Assembly: GCA_964438715.1 (NCBI GenBank)
Contig: CAYTLQ010000036.1
Location: forward strand, 1 to 10,671
Length of the DNA: 10,671 nt
From: CAYTLQ01 sp964438715
GTDB taxonomy: Bacteria; Bacteroidota; Ignavibacteria; Ignavibacteriales; Ignavibacteriaceae
Reading direction: 5' to 3'
Within the stretch, counting starts at the first letter, position 1; every line of letters starts with the position of its first letter. Positions 7,499 through 10,671 of this stretch are shown in pieces. A model generated the notes under the pieces. The model was not told where the DNA came from. It did no database searches and saw only the letters and a program-made list of their open reading frames with translations. The position numbers were made by a program, and so were the translations under genes.

Positions 7499-7511
7499 TT
7501 GAATTATTCAA
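7499..7511. promoter_or_regulatory. Perfect 6-1-6 dyad upstream of cas6, possible operator
   Basis: TTGAAT-T-ATTCAA is a perfect dyad centred at 7505, ending 37 bases before the cas6 ATG. The position would suit an operator overlapping a cas6 promoter. In such AT-rich DNA a 13-base dyad is not rare, and no matched -10/-33 element could be assigned, so this is a weak call. Confidence 0.2.
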
Positions 7512-7548
7512 TTAAAATTAGAATTTTGCCAAAAAGATTTTATTAATT

Positions 7549-8361
7549 ATGCGATTAATACTTACCCTCAAGGCAAAGGGGTCTGACACTCTTACCATAA
7601 ATTACTTTTATCCACTCGCAAGCGCTATTTATAAACTTCTCCAATTCGGTTCACCGGAATTCTCAGAATTTCTACATTCAGTAGGATTTGTTAGCAACTC
7701 CCGTGTTTATAAACTATTTACTTTTGCTCTTCGCTTTAACCGAAGCACTGTCGTTGGTTCTCATCTTAAACTTCTTGAACCGGAGGGTCAACTTTATATT
7801 AGTTCACCATTAATTGATGATTTTATTAAAAACTTCCTCATTGGTACATTTACAAAAAAGGACATAGAAATTGCAGACTACTACAATAGGGCCTGTTTCT
7901 CAATCCAATATGCCGAATACCTCCCCGAACCTGATTTTTCAGAAACGGTAAAAATTAAGTTCCTTTCTCCTATGACACTTTCAACAGGAATTATGGATAA
8001 AGAAGCCTTCAAGCAATATTATTACAGACCTGATGATAATTTGAAAGAAATGCAAAGAGTTTTTAATAGTAACCTTATTAATAAATACGAAGCAGTATCA
8101 GGTAAAAAATATGAGGGAAAGGGTGTTGAGTTTACTTTCGATTCTGACTATATAAGTTATGCAAAGCGGAAAAATATCAGGCTTACAAAAAAAATAACAA
8201 TTCTAAAGGAGCACGATAACCCGATTGAAGTAATCGGGATGCAATTACCAATTTTATTAAATGGATGCACCGAATTAATTAAAATCGGCTATAACTGTGG
8301 GTTTGGGGAAAAAAACTCTATGGGGTTTGGTTTTGGTGAGGTTGAGACTACCAGACACTAA
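7549..8361 (+). CDS. cas6: CRISPR-associated endoribonuclease Cas6
   Basis: Cas6 cuts the long CRISPR transcript within each repeat to release crRNAs. The product has 270 residues, within the usual 220-290. It shows the family's two-ferredoxin-fold layout. The N-terminal half begins MRLILTLKA and has Y28 and H43 (in FLHSVGF) where Cas6 proteins keep active-site Tyr and His. The second half opens with VKIKFLSPMTLST (134-146) and ends with the diagnostic glycine-rich loop GYNCGFGEKNSMGFGFGEV (247-265), five residues before the stop. The ATG at 7549 has no Shine-Dalgarno but starts directly at the first beta strand, so it is the likely start. No CRISPR array lies within the window, so its RNA substrate is encoded elsewhere, probably to the right. 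Cas6 and cas10 share a strand but are separated by 263 bases, so they may be transcribed separately. Confidence 0.92.
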   Translation: MRLILTLKAKGSDTLTINYFYPLASAIYKLLQFGSPEFSEFLHSVGFVSNSRVYKLFTFALRFNRSTVVGSHLKLLEPEGQLYISSPLIDDFIKNFLIGTFTKKDIEIADYYNRACFSIQYAEYLPEPDFSETVKIKFLSPMTLSTGIMDKEAFKQYYYRPDDNLKEMQRVFNSNLINKYEAVSGKKYEGKGVEFTFDSDYISYAKRKNIRLTKKITILKEHDNPIEVIGMQLPILLNGCTELIKIGYNCGFGEKNSMGFGFGEVETTRH

Positions 8362-8391
8362 AAACCAACAAGAAAATACTTTAGTAAAATA

Positions 8392-8411
8392 TTTTGGAAA
8401 TATTTCCAAAA
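8392..8411. promoter_or_regulatory. Perfect 20-bp palindrome between cas6 and cas10
   Basis: TTTTGGAAAT is followed directly by its exact complement ATTTCCAAAA, centred between 8401 and 8402, 30 bases after the cas6 stop. With A/T flanks the pairing almost extends further (AATA on the left, AATATT on the right, offset by two A). It could be a dimeric repressor site controlling cas10, or a hairpin in the mRNA ending or modulating the cas6 transcript. There is no T-tract directly after it, so a factor-independent terminator is unlikely. Confidence 0.4.
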
Positions 8412-8612
8412 AATATTGTTTAGAGAATGTTTTCGATATTAGCGATGTACTTAATTACTGTTTTAGATGTAAATGTTTTAAATGAAATTTATTTTTATAA
8501 ATTCTTTTTGGCTAATTCGAAAATTCGACATTAAGAGAAGTAATACACATTAATACTAACTTTTTTCAGTTTATTAGAAAGCACGGAAGCACAGCTAAAC
8601 GGATATATCTTT

Positions 8613-8618
8613 AAAGGA
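8613..8618 (+). promoter_or_regulatory. Ribosome-binding site of cas10
   Basis: AAAGGA lies six bases before the ATG at 8625. It is the clearest rightward Shine-Dalgarno in the window and fixes the cas10 start, which immediately precedes the HD-domain motif. Confidence 0.6.
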
Positions 8619-8624
8619 ATCCTT

Positions 8625-10671
8625 ATGACAAAAGAAGAAAAAATAATTATCCTCGGCGCTCTTTTTCATGATATTGGCAAATTTCAACAACGCTGTACAA
8701 TGGAAAAGAAAGTTCATACTGAATTAGGCGCAGATTTCCTGCAAAACAACAAAATTCCGCTTTTGAAAATTCTTGACGGCGATGAACAAGCATTCTCACA
8801 ATTAGAGGAAATCGTTGCGAAACATCACCATAAAAATACCAGCAACAATCTTGTGAATATTATCCGACTGGCAGACCATATTTCTGCCGGCGAGCGTGTC
8901 AGCTTAGGTTCTGAGAGTGAGGAGGAGCCAACTGATAAAAGCAAAGTTTGGGGACATATTTATCTTGCATCGATTATCGGGAAATTACGGCTTCATAATA
9001 ATGAGCCCTCCTCGCGTTACTTAAGATATTACGGTCAGAAACCTCTTGGCAAGGAGGACTATAATTTCATCATTCCACAATATGATGCTGAAAAAGATGC
9101 ACTTGACGACAAAAGAGGCTATCAAGGTAAAAGTGATTTCTTTAAAGATTTCGAAAAATATATTTCCGATGTACTTGAGCTTTATGAAAGTAATGAGGAC
9201 TTCTACGGTATTGTAAATCTTATCCTCATTATCTTTGAGAAATATCTCTGGTGCGTACCGGATTTCACGGGAAGCAGTGAAACAGATATTTCTCTTTTCA
9301 ATCATCTGAAAGATGTTGCCGCATTTGCACACGCTATTTACAACACTCAATCAAAAGACGAGAATGCTGAGCTGGCTTTAATTATTGCTGATATTCCGGG
9401 AATTCAAAATTATATCTTCGATATTGCCTCTAAAAAACCGGCCAAAATTCTTCGTGGAAGGTCAATATTTGTACAGGTCCTTTCCCGAATAATCGCAACA
9501 AAATTCACAAAAAACTTCGGACTTACCGAAGCGAGCATCATTATGCTTGCCGGCGGTAAGTTTTACATGCTGGCTCCATTTAATTCGGCTGATAAATTTC
9601 ATGAAACGCTTGAACAAACTAAAACTGAGATAGATGATTTACTAATTAAAAACTTTAATTACCGCCTCAGCTTTACCGTAGGCTTTGCAAAATTTACAAT
9701 TAGCGATTTAAAGAACAAGGTTCTCTCATTTGGTGATATAATAGAAAAAGCATCTCACAATCTTCTCCTCTGGAGAAATCGCCAGTTCCACAACCACTTC
9801 TTTAAAGAGTTTGATGAGGCAAAATTTGTCCAATCCACTATTGAATACATTAAAAGTGATGAATCCGATAAAATTAAATGCAGTGTCTCCGGACAACCGA
9901 TTCGCATTGACAGGAAAGATATTCTTGAAGACAACTCCGATGAAGTAGAAATTGTTGATAAACAAATTAAACTTGAATATTTTCTCGGTTCAAAAATTCC
10001 CCGTGGTATGGTCACCGTTCTTCTTAACGAAAGCCTTACAGAAATTGCCATCGATGATGGTTCTAAAAATACCCCTGAAAAAAAGTGGAAATATAAAATA
10101 CTTCTCAACGGAGAACTAGAAAAATTATTAGAGAAAGATGATAAGAAAAATTGGCTCTTAGAGGCTTCCTATCTTAATGTCGCATCGTATGCTTCATTAA
10201 ACAAACATAATAGTGTAATGGACTTTGAGGAAATGTCCACAAAAAATACCGGTGCTGAGTATCTAACATTACTTAAGGGAGATATTGATAATCTCGGGTT
10301 ATTGATGGCATACGGTTTACAGGCAAATAACCACCAAAAAGAGTATTCATCAATATCCAGAACCACAACACTTAGTAATCATCTCAGGTATTTTTTCAGC
10401 ACATACCTCAACGGTTTACTGGAAAACGAATTCTGCAACTTACAACCGGAGAGACCAGAATCACAAAGTTCTGGCCTTCGTGAAAAAATCGGTGATCAAT
10501 ATGTTTACACTGTTTTTGCCGGTGGTGATGACTTAATGCTTATTGTGCCACATTCTGCTTCAGTAAAGTTATTGAAATTACTTAATGATAAATTCACTCT
10601 ATTCTGCTGTGAAAATCCCGAAATTCATATTTCCTGGTCGTTAACAAATTTCAAACATGACACACCTATAC
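8625..10671 (+). CDS. cas10: Cas10/Csm1, type III-A CRISPR effector large subunit (3' end beyond window)
   Basis: The frame is open for 682 codons to the window edge. The product is the signature subunit of the Csm complex: it cleaves ssDNA and makes cyclic oligoadenylate when target RNA is bound. The HD nuclease domain is intact: H15-D16 in FHDIGKF, H31, H67-H69 and D84-H85 in LADHISAGER. The first palm/cyclase domain starts near ALIIADIPGIQNYIF (251-265). The second has KGDIDNLG (551-558) and catalytic GGDD at 633-636 (bases 10521-10532). The segment SRTTTLSNHLRYFF...YLN (578-596) and HISWSL (668-673) follow Csm1, not Cmr2, so subtype III-A (or the related III-D) is most likely. The linker region, where Csm1 often has a CxxC zinc ribbon, keeps only one Cys (C419 in KCSVSGQP). 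Csm1 proteins usually have 750-850 residues, so about 80-150 residues are missing at the right edge. Confidence 0.94.
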   Translation, partial: MTKEEKIIILGALFHDIGKFQQRCTMEKKVHTELGADFLQNNKIPLLKILDGDEQAFSQLEEIVAKHHHKNTSNNLVNIIRLADHISAGERVSLGSESEEEPTDKSKVWGHIYLASIIGKLRLHNNEPSSRYLRYYGQKPLGKEDYNFIIPQYDAEKDALDDKRGYQGKSDFFKDFEKYISDVLELYESNEDFYGIVNLILIIFEKYLWCVPDFTGSSETDISLFNHLKDVAAFAHAIYNTQSKDENAELALIIADIPGIQNYIFDIASKKPAKILRGRSIFVQVLSRIIATKFTKNFGLTEASIIMLAGGKFYMLAPFNSADKFHETLEQTKTEIDDLLIKNFNYRLSFTVGFAKFTISDLKNKVLSFGDIIEKASHNLLLWRNRQFHNHFFKEFDEAKFVQSTIEYIKSDESDKIKCSVSGQPIRIDRKDILEDNSDEVEIVDKQIKLEYFLGSKIPRGMVTVLLNESLTEIAIDDGSKNTPEKKWKYKILLNGELEKLLEKDDKKNWLLEASYLNVASYASLNKHNSVMDFEEMSTKNTGAEYLTLLKGDIDNLGLLMAYGLQANNHQKEYSSISRTTTLSNHLRYFFSTYLNGLLENEFCNLQPERPESQSSGLREKIGDQYVYTVFAGGDDLMLIVPHSASVKLLKLLNDKFTLFCCENPEIHISWSLTNFKHDTPI

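Larger units (their letters stand above)
6712..7548. other. Long divergent spacer between the kinase gene and cas6, no clear gene
   Basis: This is about 840 AT-rich bases separating the leftward kinase operon from rightward cas6. I see no CRISPR repeats, tRNA or intact gene. One forward frame has long open blocks interrupted by stops: 6760-6924 (about 55 codons, includes ENIQQLLYKVLPDG and KLFELFKYFGKIT), 7138-7218 (includes SINEDIVIDFFTKLITE) and 7222-7470 (83 codons, includes VISYQRVINAFKLQLINIS). These read like protein and share one frame but contain about eight TAA/TAG/TGA codons from 6925 to 7221, so at most this is a decayed gene. The spacer also holds the sigma-54-like site and inverted repeats listed separately. 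Promoters for both flanking operons must lie here. Confidence 0.5.
8362..8624. other. Non-coding gap between cas6 and cas10
   Basis: These 263 very AT-rich bases hold no supported gene. A frame overlapping the end of cas6 (8297-8485) gives 62 residues but has no ribosome site or family resemblance. The gap contains a perfect 20-bp palindrome at 8392-8411, a short direct repeat AATTCGA at 8514-8520 and 8522-8528, and the cas10 ribosome-binding site at its end. A gap this large inside a cas gene cluster suggests a separate promoter for cas10. Confidence 0.5.

Noticed and set aside
6712..7548. CRISPR array or leader upstream of cas6
   Set aside because: No 25-40-base repeat recurs with regular spacing. 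The only repeated pieces are short AT-rich words and the inverted repeat.
8297..8485. 62-residue ORF overlapping the end of cas6
   Set aside because: It overlaps cas6 in another frame, has no ribosome site, and cas6 already ends normally just after its glycine-rich loop.

Overview
The window looks like a chromosomal stretch from an AT-rich member of the Bacteroidota/Chlorobiota side of the FCB group, most likely Ignavibacteria or a close relative. The main clue is the C-terminus of the secreted protein at 800-2038. It carries the type IX secretion sorting domain with the NYPNPFNP signature and the ending typical of Ignavibacteria-like genomes. Most starts lack a strong Shine-Dalgarno sequence, which fits that group. 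The assignment rests on protein style, not on a marker gene.

Layout. (1) 1-135, minus: the first 45 residues of a membrane-anchored protein that runs off the left edge. (2) 136-799: no recognised gene, only a doubtful 44-codon ORF at 655-789. (3) 800-2669, plus: a probable two-gene unit of a secreted seven-repeat beta-propeller protein and a small envelope or outer-membrane-barrel-like protein. (4) 2868-6711, minus: a two-component operon with overlapping genes. It encodes a membrane histidine kinase with a large FG-GAP/VCBS-like extracytoplasmic sensor, then an NtrC-type sigma-54-dependent response regulator. (5) 6712-7548: a divergent spacer of about 840 bases without a clear gene. It holds a sigma-54-like promoter match, a long inverted repeat and stretches that may be decayed coding sequence. 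(6) 7549 to the right edge, plus: a type III CRISPR-Cas locus beginning with cas6, then a 263-base spacer with a perfect 20-bp palindrome, then cas10 (Csm1 type, III-A-like), cut by the window end. The cas10 frame stays open for 682 codons and has intact HD nuclease and GGDD cyclase motifs.

How the genes fit together. Cas6 should process crRNAs from an array that is not in this window. Cas10/Csm1 is the signature subunit of the Csm effector, expected to cut ssDNA and make cyclic oligoadenylate, so further csm genes and a cOA-activated effector are expected to the right. The kinase and regulator form a self-contained signalling pair. The most open question is whether the sigma-54-like site between this pair and cas6 is real, which would tie a membrane sensor to transcription entering the CRISPR locus. 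That link is a hypothesis only: the same motif quality also occurs once inside the kinase gene.
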